A stretch of DNA of 64,000 bases from assembly GCA_963931865.1 (NCBI GenBank), contig OZ007516.1:11480785-11544784 (forward strand), given 5' to 3'. Origin of the DNA: Axinella damicornis. Its lineage: Eukaryota; Porifera; Demospongiae; Axinellida; Axinellidae. A program made the translations under genes and the position numbers. The notes beneath the pieces were generated by a model. That model was not told the origin of the DNA. It made no database searches and saw only the letters and a program-made list of their open reading frames with translations. Shown here piece after piece: positions 42,986 to 54,009 of this stretch (its first letter is position 1; each line of letters opens with the position of its first letter).

Positions 42986-43223
42986 ACTGAAGGACGAGTT
43001 GGAGCTGGTGAAGGCTGCCGGACTGGGGAAGGCTACCGGACTGGTGAAGGCTGCCGGACTGGGGAAGGCTACCGGACTGGGGAAGGCTGCCGGAACCAGA
43101 AGGAAGAGGATGGATGAAGCCGAGTCCAAGGAGGAGCCGCATAACAAAGCTCCTCGGCTCGGATCCAACCCGTGGTCCTCCCCCTCCGGTTCTGGCTTGG
43201 CACCCATACCACCAAGGAGTCAG
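42986..43223 (+). CDS. Putative internal exon with lysine/alanine-rich repeats
   Basis: TTTCCAG (ends 42985) and CAG|GTAGGTAG (43221-43230) bracket a 238-bp open segment. It encodes LKDELELVKAAG, then five six-residue repeats of the GLGKAT/GLVKAA type from an 18-bp DNA unit (GAAGGCTGCCGGACTGGG), followed by TRRKRMDEAESKEEPHNKAP and a Pro/Ser-rich end. The basic repeats recall linker-histone tails, but there is no domain to prove it. No flanking exons were located. Confidence 0.35.
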
Positions 43224-44350
43224 GTAGGTAGTCTTTCCCAAATCACGTAAACTGAGTACGGAGACCATTTTGTGCGGTATAGTTTATTCATAATGCCATT
43301 TCAGTATTACAGATGTGCTATTAATGTGTGCCAGCTGTTAATTGACTCCAACTCTTTTGGGGATTATGTATGTGACCTTCTCCGACTTTCTAGGGTCGCT
43401 AGCGCTGATTGTGTATGGCAGTAGCATCCACGGATACTCTGATCCTTGGCTGATCCATGGATGGCCATGTATAGCTGTGGCATGCGCATCTACGGATACT
43501 CTGACAGAGGGGAGGAAACGTTTATTGGATGACGTCGACCTTGTTGCTTGCATGTGAAAGAGATACAATTTTACAGTTCTGAATTAGGTGGAGAAGTTAC
43601 CAATGCTTCTGAGAAAAAAGGTCAACCTACATACGTATGCATAGTTGGCAATATTCTTGTTGATATTTCAGCGGAGATAAGGGAGCCAATAGCCTGTCTG
43701 TGCTAACGACATTGAGCTTCAACTAAAACTCCTCTTCATATGAGGTCCCAGTCCTCACTCATGCACCTCTAGATGCCTTATTTGTAGTGGGTGCTACGGC
43801 AACGGTAGTGATTTAACATATTCTCTTACTTATGCCCTAATGGTAGTGGAGTCCCCCGGGCAGACCCGTTCCATGCAGACCCGTTCCATGCATACCCATT
43901 GTTTGACCACTTCCAGTAGTGACGGCATGGAGTCCCCCATGGCCAACAAGGACCACTTCAACAGAATAGACTATTAGTTCCCCTATTGCTGCTGAAAGTA
44001 AGAGTGGGACACAAAAAAATGTTGCCATAAATGTGATGCCCAACCTCTCAGCACTGAGTACCACTGAGGGATACTATTCATGCACGTACCATAAACCATA
44101 GCTGCTAAAGGAGACCAGGGGCCATGAAATGCCAGTTCTGGAAGTACCCTATCGATGACTACAGATGTGGACTCAGCTGAACGTCATGGTGGCACCGTCG
44201 ATAATCAGCAAGTTATTGATGAGCCAGTGGTTCACTCATTATGAGAAGGAAAGGAAAGATGGATCTCCACATGACCTTGACTGCCAGGATTCTATGTTGA
44301 CCAGTTATGTGTGCATATTCACTGTGAAGTAGGTAAATTGGCTGTGGTCA
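43224..44350. other. No recognised gene
   Basis: Small direct repeats only (CAGACCCGTTCCATG twice near 43860; CGGATACTCTGA twice near 43431 and 43493). Confidence 0.4.
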
Positions 44351-44354
44351 TTGG

Positions 44355-44975
44355 TCAGACCAGCAACCATGTGCATGGGTCTTGCTGGCTTGTGTTATGT
44401 GTGTCAACCAAGCTTCGTGCTGGTCTTGCTGGCTGATAGATTTAATCATAGACAAGACAATGATGTCCGTGTGTTTGTCAGACCAGCGACCATGCTTCGT
44501 GCAGGTCTTGCTAGCTGATGTCGTGTTTGTGTGTGTCAGACCAGCGACCATGCTTCGTGCGGGTCTTGCTAGCTGATGTCGTGTCAGACCAGCGACCATG
44601 CTTTGTGCGGGTCTTGCTGGCTGATGTCTTGTTTGTGTGTGTCAGACCAGCGACCATGCTTTGTGCGGTTCTTGCTGGCTGATGTCTTGTTTGTGTGTGT
44701 CAGATCAGCGACCATATTTCGTGCGGGTCTCGCTGGCCAATGTCGTGTTTGTGTGTGTCAGACCAGCGACCATGCTTTGTGTGTGTCTTGCTGGCTGATG
44801 TCGTGTTTGTGTGTATCAGACCAGCGACCATAATTTGTGCGGGTCTCGCTGGCCGATGTCGTGTTTGTGTGTGTCAGACCAGCGACCATGCTTCGTGTGT
44901 GTCTTGCTGGCTGATGTCTTGTGTTTGTGTGTATCAGACCAGCCACCATGCTTTGTGCGGGTCTAGCTGGCTGAG
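44355..44975. repeat. 58-bp minisatellite, about ten units
   Basis: Units of GTCAGACCAGCGACCATGCT, then TTGTGCGGGTCTTGCTGGCT and GATGTCTTGTTTGTGTGT, contiguous and 80-95% identical, more degenerate at the 5' end. One unit lacks the TTTGTGTGT segment. Frames of CVSDQRPCFV type arise from the repeat. Confidence 0.95.
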
Positions 44976-45435
44976 GTGGATGTAGTATCTTGTGGTTTGT
45001 GTGTTACATATTGCGTTGTAGGAGTGTCAAATTTCTATCTCCATATAGATAATGTTGAATTGGCTGCACTGGTGATTCTACCCGCTTTGCTGCCTGACCC
45101 TCATTATTGTTCATCGGTAAACAGGAAAATAGTTTACATAAAGAGTTTCTACATTTCTTGCTGTTGCATTCAGGATACAACAGTCGCGTGTAATTGAAAA
45201 TTTTACGTATTCTGCATGCATTTTACGGCTGTATCACGGCAACCAGATGACTGATCACTTTGTGGCTCTCGAATGATCATCCTTTCTTACCACGCATATC
45301 TTATTCGACCACATGGTGTTGTCTGCGAACGACATCACAGAAACTGCACCTACACAAATTGAAGTATGATGGATAATGTACAAACACGAGCTGACTACAG
45401 TAGAAATTAGTTGCCTCCCACTGAGGCGCTTGGCA

Positions 45436-45664
45436 ATCTATTTATAACCTGCCTGCCTCAGAATGCATTCGCATGACTCTCTGCAAGCACAATAATTACA
45501 GCTGTATCAATTTCTTGGGATGCTTTGTTGCACTTTCAACTTCGTTGTTGACCTTGGCTTTAATCTCCCCATATTGCTATAGGTTTGCACTGATGTCAGG
45601 GCAGTGGTGGAGGACATGTACAACAGGAGGTTGGAGCCATACGTTGTGATCGTTGGTGATTCAG
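45436..45664. repeat. Duplicated exon-like block, copy 1
   Basis: CTGCCTCAGAATGCATTCGC to GATCGTTGGTGATTCA, about 90% identical to 49431-49676. It contains an acceptor (CCCATATTGCTATAG, ends 45582) followed by VCTDVRAVVEDMYNRRLEPY and VVIVGDS. The coding start is intact here. Confidence 0.85.
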
Positions 45665-45745
45665 CTATCGATGAATTGTATTACTGGTCAATTGAATCTC
45701 TTTTACTTTTACTTTTACCCCCTTTCCCTTTCTCTTTCGAGTAGT

Positions 45746-46117
45746 ATGCCCCTCACCTCATCGGAGAGCTTCCTCAATGAGCAAACGAAGCAATGCCAGT
45801 CCATACAAGCCACGGCGGCCACTATTAGCAAGACGCTTACCCACCAGAAACTTATTCGGGCCCAGGGGACAATCCCAAAGCGATACAGATCAAAGCCCTT
45901 ACAAATACATGGGAATCATACCATCAACTTTTATCAATCCTTTGAAATCCACTATGCCCCCAGTTTTTTCACCTACCTAGACATGATTATACTTCACAAT
46001 ACCACCCAGCTTGCCAACACCGAAACCCAGCTTGAATTGTATGACGTCTCCATGAATCAAGCTTCGGCTATCATTGAAGAGTCATTTCTAATTACTTTCC
46101 CACTCACCATTGTTTGA
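45746..46117 (+). CDS. Hypothetical 123-aa protein
   Basis: The ATG at 45746 follows a T/C-rich stretch. The protein begins MPLTSSESFLNEQTKQCQ, has a basic segment (HQKLIRAQGTIPKRYRSKPL) and then FYQSFEIHYAPSFFTYLDMI and a region rich in threonine and glutamate. It is hydrophilic with amphipathic helices. It may be a transposon accessory protein, given the piggyBac remnant 500 bp on, but I do not recognise a family. Confidence 0.35.
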   Translation: MPLTSSESFLNEQTKQCQSIQATAATISKTLTHQKLIRAQGTIPKRYRSKPLQIHGNHTINFYQSFEIHYAPSFFTYLDMIILHNTTQLANTETQLELYDVSMNQASAIIEESFLITFPLTIV

Positions 46118-46589
46118 AACTATTGAATTCAACTACCACTACTTCATATTGAAACCACTTCTTCACCGAATACAACCACAAACGTTATGCAGCACAATTT
46201 TTACAAGGGATATTTCTGGTACAGCCAGGTGCAGGATGATGTGTGATGCAACCAAAGCTCCGCAGAGAGGCCACCATTGAAGGCCTGTTTGCCAACCATG
46301 CTAAGGATCCAGAATCCACAACGGCAAGTGGATCTTCACGGTCATTCCCAAGGCATGACGTGGAGCGTGTGGTTAGGAGGTGGTTGGGGGGAGCCGAGGG
46401 AAGATATAGCTCCCACATACAAGGGCTGGGGCAATTTTAAGCCACAATCGGCAGACAAGGCTTGGAAAATTGGATCCATTACAGTACGCTTGCAGTGTGA
46501 AGATGCCGAGGCCAACCTCGTGGCTTGGCAAATGTCGCACTCGTTGCACACCCAAGCGAGACATTATCAAGGTGTGGTTGGGCCAATAC

Positions 46590-46885
46590 ACGTTTCTCTA
46601 TCCTCAATGGGGATTTTTCATCTGCCAATTCTTGATGATTTTTGGAAGAGAGACCCACTGCTCCATTATGCACCCAACGCTGACCGCATTTCATGTGACA
46701 GATTTCGTGAGTTGTCACATCGTACATATTCATATTTTGTTGACAAATGCCACACTTGTGACCAGGGGGTCACCAGGGTAAGATCGAGTCGCCAAGGTAC
46801 ACCCCATCATTAACTACTTCTCCACAAAGTTTGCTGAGCTGTACAACCCTCACAGAGAACTTGCAGCAGATGAGGCAGCCACTAT
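46590..46885 (+). pseudogene. piggyBac-like transposase fragment with stop and frameshifts
   Basis: SSMGIFHLPILDDFWKRDPL, APNADRISCDRFRELS and YFVDKCHTC are the early piggyBac DDE_Tnp_1_7 segment. In a second frame, DRVAKVHPIINYFSTKFAEL and YNPHRELAADEA follow the expected order, where YNPHRE-x4-DEA holds the first catalytic aspartate. A TAA (46780-46782) replaces the usual tyrosine of the G-Y-D-R motif, and a frame change occurs near 46770. Homology ends just after DEA. Related to the fragment at 4.1 kb. Confidence 0.8.
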
Positions 46886-46985
46886 CACTACCTCTTCACA
46901 GTTCACAGTAAACTTTGAAGTTCCTTCGGACCCTGATTTTAAAACTTTGGTATTGGTGGCTGGAATCAAGTTGAGGCACTTGGCA

Positions 46986-47026
46986 AGTTGTGTGTGTGTG
47001 TGTGTGTGTGTGTGTGGGGGGGGGCT
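46986..47026. repeat. (GT)n microsatellite with a G-run
   Basis: About 14 GT units followed by 10 G. Confidence 0.95.
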
Positions 47027-47655
47027 CCAATCAAGAACACTGTCCAAAGACATGTCCAAGTGTACTCCAGACCAGACATCCTCATCAATCTTTTCTCACT
47101 CTCATGCTCCAAGTGCTCTTTCATTCATGCTCCAACCACAACACACCCCTACAAACAGTATGTTGCAACCTCTCCATTGTGAGTACAACTTCTTGGCAGC
47201 GACAAAGCTGCGCATGCGTGAGGGTTAAGGCGCAATAAAACTGTGCAGTTTTATTTACTCAAGATCACAGTCCTCTGAAGTAGCAATTTATGAAAATGTA
47301 TTGTGGATTCTTTTAGTGCTGTAATTGTTGGCTGGCATGTGGTCATGTGGTAATGTGCACATGATCCCAGGATCTGGATCCAGTATCTCAGTTTTCATGG
47401 ATCAGAGATTTTATGACGTGTATTACGTATGTCCTTTTTGCAGTGACTAATCTATTCAACTCATAAGTTTTCAATAGACAGCAACCTTTCATGGAGGTGC
47501 AATTGTGTTAGCTGTTGACCAAGTGTCTAAGTTAGCCATTTAGGCCAGATTTGGTACCAACTTTTAAAAAAATGAAAATGGAGATGTGCTTTTTGAAGGG
47601 GTCACTGATCCAACTACTGAAAAGGATAATCAGGTTTCTGACAAAAACTCTGCAA
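47027..47655. other. No recognised feature
   Basis: No motif or repeat noticed. Confidence 0.35.
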
Positions 47656-47656
47656 C

Positions 47657-48510
47657 ATCTCTAGTCGAAACTACTGCAGAGAGAACCATTCCCTGCAGAT
47701 CGGTGTGGCCATAGTGAGGCTACTGACATACATATGAAAGTCAAAATAAAGAGGTATGTGATGCAGTGTGTGGTTCTATGAACATCTGCCAGATGGTGGA
47801 TGCTGCAGCAGTCACAATCTTCCCAAACAATATGGGATACAGATGCTGTCATCAAGGTAATGAGGGAGAGGTCAGAGGATCAGCAAACAATGGGAGAGAG
47901 ATTGTAAGATTGTTGATGGTGAGGTTGGTGTTTTCATCTCTTCACAGAGTCCCAGTGCACCCTTACAGGGGATCCATGAACTACTAGCTGTAACAGTTCA
48001 ACCCAAGCTGGTGGGAAGAAGAGAGTGTCTCCTGCTATTGTCCAGCTCTCCAGCTTTGACTTGGCAGAAGTTTCAGCAGAGCACCAATCACCAAGCTGTG
48101 TACTGGTAGCCTCTGCGACTTGCCAGCCTGGCAGTGGGGTGACATCATCAAGTATGCTGTGCACACTCATCATGCATGCTTAATTACGTACAATCTGCAG
48201 AACGCATCTGGCTGTGAGGTTTGAGGACTAACAGCAGAGCTGATAAGCCTACTGGTGTGTATAGTGGCTGTACGTATGTTCAGTTTGTGATCCTGGAATT
48301 CGTAGTGTGCTGCTATTGTCTTCTAGTACCAGTAGACAGGCATGTTACATGGCAAGTGGACAACCAGCGAATACGACAAGCAATCATGGATTGTGCATGT
48401 GCATTGTGTTCTATGATCACGCCCTGTCCGACCTTCCATCAGTGTGCAGCACTATGGCCACACCGATCTGCAGGGAATGGTATCTCTCTGCAGTAGTTTC
48501 GACTAGAGAT
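47657..48510. mobile_element. 850-bp inverted-repeat element
   Basis: ATCTCTAGTCGAAACTACTG, then CAGAGAGA, ACCATTCCCTGCAGATCGGT and GTGGCCATAGTG (47657-47716) recur inverted at 48450-48510 with only one or two differences. No target duplication was identified and ORFs inside (for example 47766-47987) are featureless. Probably a non-autonomous DNA transposon. Confidence 0.7.
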
Positions 48511-48514
48511 GGCG

Positions 48515-49430
48515 CCCCCGTGCTTCCTACGCCACTGACATATACTGTCTTATAGGCCATTCGAGCTCCATTTTGTCTAACTTGTTGGTGGGTATGTTGA
48601 CCTTCAGCCACATGTATTTGTTACAGGCTTCCAGAACTGACATGTACAACCAATGGTGACCCCTGGACCATCATCATGAAAGCTTTTGAAGGTACACTAG
48701 TGCTGCAGAATGTCAACTATGTCATCTTCAACAAACAAATTCTTTGTAAGTTATACTGTCCGAGAATACCTGTCATCCAAATATTCATTACTTACTCTAT
48801 AGACTTCCAAATTTCTCATACCGGGCCACCCTTATGGGCCTACTAATAGACATGTCTCAAAAGATGAAGCCGTTTATACACCATAACAATAGTTCAGTCA
48901 CGTATGCGAGGCAGTAAGTTGTAGAATTGCATCACATTTTCATGACCACATAAGAAAGCAGTTACACAGAACGAACTAAAGATTTGGAAAATAAATCCCT
49001 TCATTTTTCTGAAGCCGTTTGGTTTAAACTGTCCCCCCACAGTACATCAAGTTTTGGAGTAGGTAGGTTCTTTTGAAAATCAAAATGAAACACATCAGCT
49101 GCCTCCACACTAATTCAGCTCACTGCTCATAGAATATTCCCATTTAATGTCCGAGGAAGAGAGACAATTGTATTCACCGCTCTGGATTTGTGTGATTAAT
49201 TTGAACTATGCTATTTGAACTATATCAAAGTGATTAGGCCTGCGCATATAAGGCGAGCATTAAAATGAGCATTATGCGCCCCATGATTATGATCTCCTGC
49301 TTAAGTTTAGTGCATTTTCTGATGTTGTGATGTGTCTCTTTAGAACAAGCTGGTGTTGGCGTCTTGAAGAGGAGAGGGTCTCATGCTATTGGCCAGCATT
49401 ATGCATAGTCGTGAGCATCGAGCATTATTT
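48515..49430. other. No recognised feature
   Basis: No gene, repeat or palindrome noticed. Confidence 0.35.
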
Positions 49431-49676
49431 ATAACCTGATATAATACCTGCCTCAGAATGTATTCGCATGACTCTCTGCATGCCTCTCTGCAAGCACAAT
49501 AATTACAGCTGGATCAATTTTTTGGGATGCTCTGTGGCACTTTCGACTTTGTTGCTGACCTTGGCTTTAATCTCCCAACATTGCTATAGGGTTGCACTGA
49601 TGCACTGATGTCAGGGCGGTGGTGGAGGACATGTACGAAGGTTGGAGCCATATGTTGTGATCGTTGGTGATTCAGA
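49431..49676. repeat. Duplicated exon-like block, copy 2
   Basis: Matches 45436-45664, with extra short duplications (TGCATGCCTCTC; TGCACTGA) and a deletion that removes the AACAGGAG codons and breaks the frame after EDMYEGWSH. Confidence 0.85.
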
Positions 49677-49958
49677 AAATGCCTACCTTATAGTTGACAA
49701 ACATATTATACATGAGATAGCTATTGTGGACGTACCATATGCCTTAATGGCGCTTTTTTATGTATTCAATATTTGCTGTCCTAAGGGATGTAATAATTTT
49801 TATAATTTTTGGAGATTATTATTTTAAAGTATTCCGCTGATAAAGCATCCACATCTGTAAATTTATAGGTATAGCACCCATGCAAGCATTCTTTACCGAT
49901 CACGTATTACACATATTGCAGCACACACATACGTATATACATGCATGCTGGCAGAAAA

Positions 49959-50320
49959 ATGGCTGACAGTGACAGTGGTGATAGACTGAGCGATAGTAAC
50001 GATAGCCTTAGTGATAGTGACGATCGATAGACCTAGTGATGGTGATGATAGACCTACAACTCCTGCCCAAATTTTCTGGCTCATCTGCGAGCACCGCGTT
50101 GTTCAGAGCTGACTCGGAAGTGCAAAGTTCAACAAAACAAGGATCGCAGTACAGTATCAACCCTCCTGTAGTACAGACCCACAATCGGGTTCGAGAATTT
50201 GCAGACGGGCGCTGACTGTTTCAGCGAGTAAGTTATTCTGCACCGCTTGCAGGAAGTTGTCTCTGAAACTGAATATTGCCAAAGCACACGAGAAAATGCC
50301 TGTTTTGTTGATGTAAGTTA
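49959..50320 (+). pseudogene. CGGBP1-like zinc-finger protein remnant
   Basis: The ATG at 49959 starts MADSDSGDRLSDSNDSLSDS before a stop. Another frame has RVREFADGR, and then SASKLFCTACRKLSLKLNIA and KAHEK. The pattern V-S-x-x-K-L-F-C-x-x-C-x(12-14)-H matches the BED-like finger of CGGBP1-type, hAT-derived proteins. At least two frameshifts; a GTAAGT donor occurs near 50310. It may be the start of the same decayed gene as the HIRAN-like segment downstream. Confidence 0.45.
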
Positions 50321-50745
50321 CAATAGAGCGCATATCTATACCGAGGCTCTGCCCTTCTCTTTCCCTTTGAAGAGAGGTGGTGAGGAGATGCGGCCAGTTC
50401 CACTCTCCTACGTCCCAGACCTCAGCAAGAAGGTGTTCCAACTCCTACTGCAAAATGAGAGGTAAAAGCATACCATTTGCAGCGAGCCTTCGTAACTTTG
50501 AGTCAGATACATCCTTATAAGGAAGAACAGGCTGACCTGGCACGATGGGATGATCCCTGAAGACGAGGTTTGGGTGAAGATAGGAGAGGACAAGGGAGGA
50601 GGTTCTTTCAAGATGTCCTTCCAAATCTGCAATGTCCCCCATCCCAACTCAGAGGAGAACACATGTGCATTCTAAGCTGGAGACACTGGCTGGTAGAGAT
50701 TTTGTGAATCAGATGGTACTAATACCCGAAGGCGTATTTGTAAGT
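50321..50745. other. Coding-like scraps only
   Basis: A frame to 50465 reads RPVPLSYVPDLSKKVFQLLL and stops before GTAAAAG. No family recognised. Confidence 0.3.
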
Positions 50746-50749
50746 GTGG

Positions 50750-51290
50750 GACTATGACGGCTTGTGCCAAGGGATGACGATAAAGATAAAGACAGTGAGG
50801 CAGACTGTGACACTAGTGGAGCTACAGAAGACCACAGTGTTACTGAAATCGGTGCCAGAGGAGGAGGGAGTAGCAAAAGTGATGACGACACCATTCCATT
50901 AGTAACCCATACCATTATTTTCAAACACATTGGAGTCATATAGACCAGGAAGTGTTGTGGTGAGCCAAGGATCTGCGTACAATGGGAATACATGTTCCAG
51001 TTGAACTTACACCTGAACCTGACCACCCTAAGTACTCAAGAGCGCTAGCAGTTACGTGTTGTGTTCATGTTACCTGGCATCGAATTGGGTACAGGCAAAA
51101 GGAGAAGGAAGAGAAAATGGCTGAACGCAAAGAAAGAAAAAACAAAAGCTACAGAAAAATGAAGAGAAGATAGCTGAGAAGAAGAACGAAAAGTTTTCAT
51201 GTAAGTCCCTCCAAGAGCAGTTGGACCAATTGCACCTTTCAGATGAATTCTGTGAGGACAGTGATGTTGAATGCCCAAAATGCCATATAG
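50750..51290 (+). pseudogene. HIRAN-like domain and C-terminal region of a decayed transposon protein
   Basis: An acidic stretch (DDDKDKDSEADCD) leads to HTIIFKHIGVI. Then, in another frame, IHVPVELTPEPDHPKYSRAL and HRIGYRQKEKE fit the HIRAN pattern V-x-L-x-x-E-P-x-N-P-x-D-x-x-A-I followed by I-G-Y. A lysine-rich coiled-coil-like part and a CEDSDVECPKC segment (possible zinc ligand pair) follow to about 51290. Stops interrupt between blocks. In other systems HIRAN binds 3' DNA ends; here function is lost. Confidence 0.4.
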
Positions 51291-51385
51291 ATATTGATTG
51301 TGAGTGGATTTGCCTACAAGGGACCCCCACCTAGGCCACCGAGCCTAGCAAAGAGACTGCGGCTTCACAACCACAGTCCTCAGAA

Positions 51386-51598
51386 TTTAACACAGGGAGA
51401 ACCCCCCAGCCCCACCCACCTGCCCAAGCTGAACAAGTGGCAAATATACTACCCATGTCAGTTCCAAATACCCCTCCCAAACACGGGAAGGTAGTAACAT
51501 AGGGGGAACCCCCCAGACCAACGCACCTGCCCCAGCAGAACAAGTGGCAAATACACCACCCATGTCAGCTCCAAATACCCCTCCCAAACACGGGAAGG
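51386..51598. repeat. Proline-rich coding-like tandem duplication
   Basis: Two units of about 110 bp built on GAACCCCCCAG, GAACAAGTGGCAAATA, CCCATGTCAG and CAAATACCCCTCCCAAACAC, separated by GTAGTAACATAGGG. One frame of the second unit reads APAPAEQVANTPPMSAPNTP and reaches RPPDYE before a stop, so it once coded a proline-rich linker. Confidence 0.75.
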
Positions 51599-51948
51599 CC
51601 ATACCTTCAACCCCAACAAGGGGAAGGACACGGCCTCCCGACTATGAATGAGAACTGCTACTGACCTCAATGAGTTATCATCGATTGTCCTTCCTCAACC
51701 CCCCACAGGTCACAACCACGGATGGACCTAACAATGGATGTAGAAAACTCCCACCTATTGGAGGACAATGAGAATCCCATTGCGAGGCCCTCCGCGAATC
51801 CCAACCTGGTGCAAACCACCATCCCCAATCCTGACCTTAATAGAAGGATCAGATGAATCTCAATCCCGAGAATCAATGTCTCAGACCTGCTTGAAGAGAC
51901 GGCTATTGAGCCTCCTTCACAGCCCAGGGACGATGGTACACAGCACCA

Positions 51949-52748
51949 GTCCTAGTCCATCTCTTTGCTACAGGCAAAGATCTCTGAGCGAATGAGGGCC
52001 TTCGGGACCTCACTGATGGACATGACTCGCGCCAGTCACCAACGCGCAGTAATGAGTAGGGTGCTAGTCTCTGGGAACTTCCCAGTGGGGCTGACTGCAA
52101 AAATCGCACCAGCCATGCTGAAGCCCAACGGGGAAATTGTATGAGAATGGGAGGGGGCGCATATCGCCTTCTCCACCCGGCTGGCGGAAATTCTGGTCCG
52201 CCACTACGACCTACTCATCAGAAAGGAACGAGCGGGATATGCAGGGATTCACACAAGAATCCATTCGGGAGGCAATTGAAAATGCCCGCCTCCCGGATTC
52301 TGATCTCGGGTATATTCAGAGATTCTGGGTGGAGGAAAGTGAAAAGGCCTCAGATGAGGCCAAAGCACTCGCAAAGAAACAAACTGCCATAAGGGAGAAG
52401 GTGGCAGAGAATAGAAAGCACAGAAAGGTGGAGAGCACTGGATCTTCTGCAGCGCAGGGCCCGAACCCCCCCAACAAGGATTCGGAGGATGACCTGCGGA
52501 GGCAAATCCGAAGACTGAAAGAGGACCTAGCCAAAGTGGCTGGAAATAGAGGTCGAGGCCGAGGCAGAGGCCGAGGCCAGAGCCGCGGGAATAGCGGAGA
52601 TCGTGCCTCAAAAAACTACCGGGGCCAAGGAAGCCGGCGGCCAGGAGACACAAAAGCAACTAGATGCTGCTATCACAGAAGGACGCAACAGCGCTACGAA
52701 GCTATCTGTTCAGATTCAGTTCGTCAAATGCTAGAATCTACTATGTAG
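51949..52748 (+). pseudogene. Gag-like or accessory protein with RG-rich tail, frameshifted
   Basis: Frame 1 gives LQAKISERMRAFGTSLMDMT, then VSGNFPVGLTAKIAP, a TGA at 52142 and EWEGAHIAFSTRLAEILVRH. Near 52220 the signal moves to a second frame: MQGFTQESIREAIENARLPD, YIQRFWVEESEKA, a charged helix DDLRRQIRRLKEDLAKVAGN and then RGRGRGRGRGQSRGN. A helical domain followed by a coiled coil and an RG-rich nucleic-acid-binding tail would suit a Gag-like ORF of a DIRS-type or other retroelement. I could not confirm the family. Confidence 0.4.
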
Positions 52749-52873
52749 CTGACTGACCAAATAGTTTCGAGGCCAATAATTAGATGGTAGTAAATACAGG
52801 ATTGCACAGGTCACTTAGCATTTAACCTACGTACAGTGCCCACTAAGTGCTATGTATTTACACTAGGACCACA

Positions 52874-54007
52874 TATGTGTGCAGGACTGGGAAAAGGGGT
52901 ATTTTAGGTCATTTTATGATTTTTAGAAAAAACGATTTAAAGTTGGATAGTTAAATAACGAATTGTGGTACTTCCTGTGTAAAACTTTCTCTTCCTGTTT
53001 TAAGCACATGCTTTTAGCTAACAGCCCTTGTGGATTTTTCACGTATATTTTTGCTAGAGATTTGTGTTTAAGCTATATTTTGACGCTGAATTTGGAGATG
53101 GAGTGCAATTTTGGAAGCCCAGAGGGATCACTAGCATTTGGAGCAGACCTACATGCTGTGTATGAGGATTACTTCATGCCACGCTCTGAAAGCACTTCGG
53201 ATTTATCTGATAGTGGCAGTGAGGCAAGCTCTGAGAGCGATGAGAATGCTTCCGAGAGTCGTAGCAGTAGGAGTAGGCGTTCACTTGTTGTACTTGGTCG
53301 AAATGAGGATGAATTGGAGGAAGTTGAAGTCCGAGAGTTTGTTTTTTGATGCTAAGCACCCAGGGGTCGTTTTTTTACGGACAACTTGCACCTCTCCTGA
53401 GAAGAGTTTCACTTTCTTGAAGCAGTCACCGCCCACTGGCAGTCTACCTACTGTTCTGCAGCCAGCTGGGATGGATGAGGCTAGACAGTGGTACCTGTAT
53501 GAACAAATTCGTGTATTCTGTGAGGATGACTACAAGGAAATTACTTGCCCTAAACCTCATGCACCCAAACGTAAACAGGATACCGAAATAACAGCCGCAC
53601 CAGCCCGGAAGCGAGTTGCACCCAAACGTAAACAGCCAAAGGAAACAACTGCACCACCAGCCCAGAAGCGGGCAAGAGTGTGTAGTCAGTGTAAACAACC
53701 CGGGCATACCAGGACCAAAAAAGGGGTTATTACATGTCCACTTTTACTGAAATAGAAGCTCTTGATTTCTCTGACCTATTTTACATATATTTTTGATTTC
53801 TGTACAGTTTTAAGCTTTCACACTTTTTGGTGAAATGTTGTTGTATAATAAGTAATTTCTATCAGCCCAATAGTACTTCAAACAATATACAACCACTTTG
53901 AAACTCGTACATGTTGATCTCCATGAGTTTGATAATGCTAGGAAGTGCTTATCTAAATATCGGCAAAATGACCCAAAATACCCTTTTTCCTAGTCCTGGA
54001 CACATAT
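52874..54007. mobile_element. 1.13-kb inverted-repeat element with its own ORF
   Basis: TATGTGTGCAGGACTGGGAA then AAGGGGTATTTTAGGTCATTTT (52874-52917) is mirrored by AAAATGACCCAAAATACCC, then TTTTTCCTAGTCCTGGACACATA (to 54006), about 44 bp with a few mismatches. The flanks are ATAT-rich, so a TATA or ATAT duplication is possible but not certain. The gene at 53098 fills the interior, so this may be a small DNA transposon or a two-part element with a DNA-binding protein and no recognisable transposase. Confidence 0.75.
53098..53755 (+). pseudogene. Acidic/basic protein with C-terminal zinc knuckle, one frameshift
   Basis: The ATG at 53098 begins MECNFGSPEGSLAFGADLHA and leads to a serine/aspartate-rich stretch. 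The frame ends at TGA 53347 just after a T-run (GTTTGTTTTTTG). In the next frame DAKHPGVVFLRTTCTSPEKS continues for about 135 codons: PAGMDEARQWYLYEQIRVF, a duplicated APKRKQ basic module, and CSQCKQPGHTRTKKGVITCP, a CCHC-like knuckle as at the C-terminus of piggyBac or MULE transposases. A one-base indel in the T-run is the only break, so it is either a mutation, a sequencing error or slippage. The encoded protein (about 218 residues if joined) lacks any DDE domain. Confidence 0.55.
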
Positions 54008-54009
54008 AT

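Noticed and set aside
44355..44975. CRISPR-like array
   Set aside because: Units are contiguous 58-bp minisatellite copies with no unique spacers, and the genome is eukaryotic.
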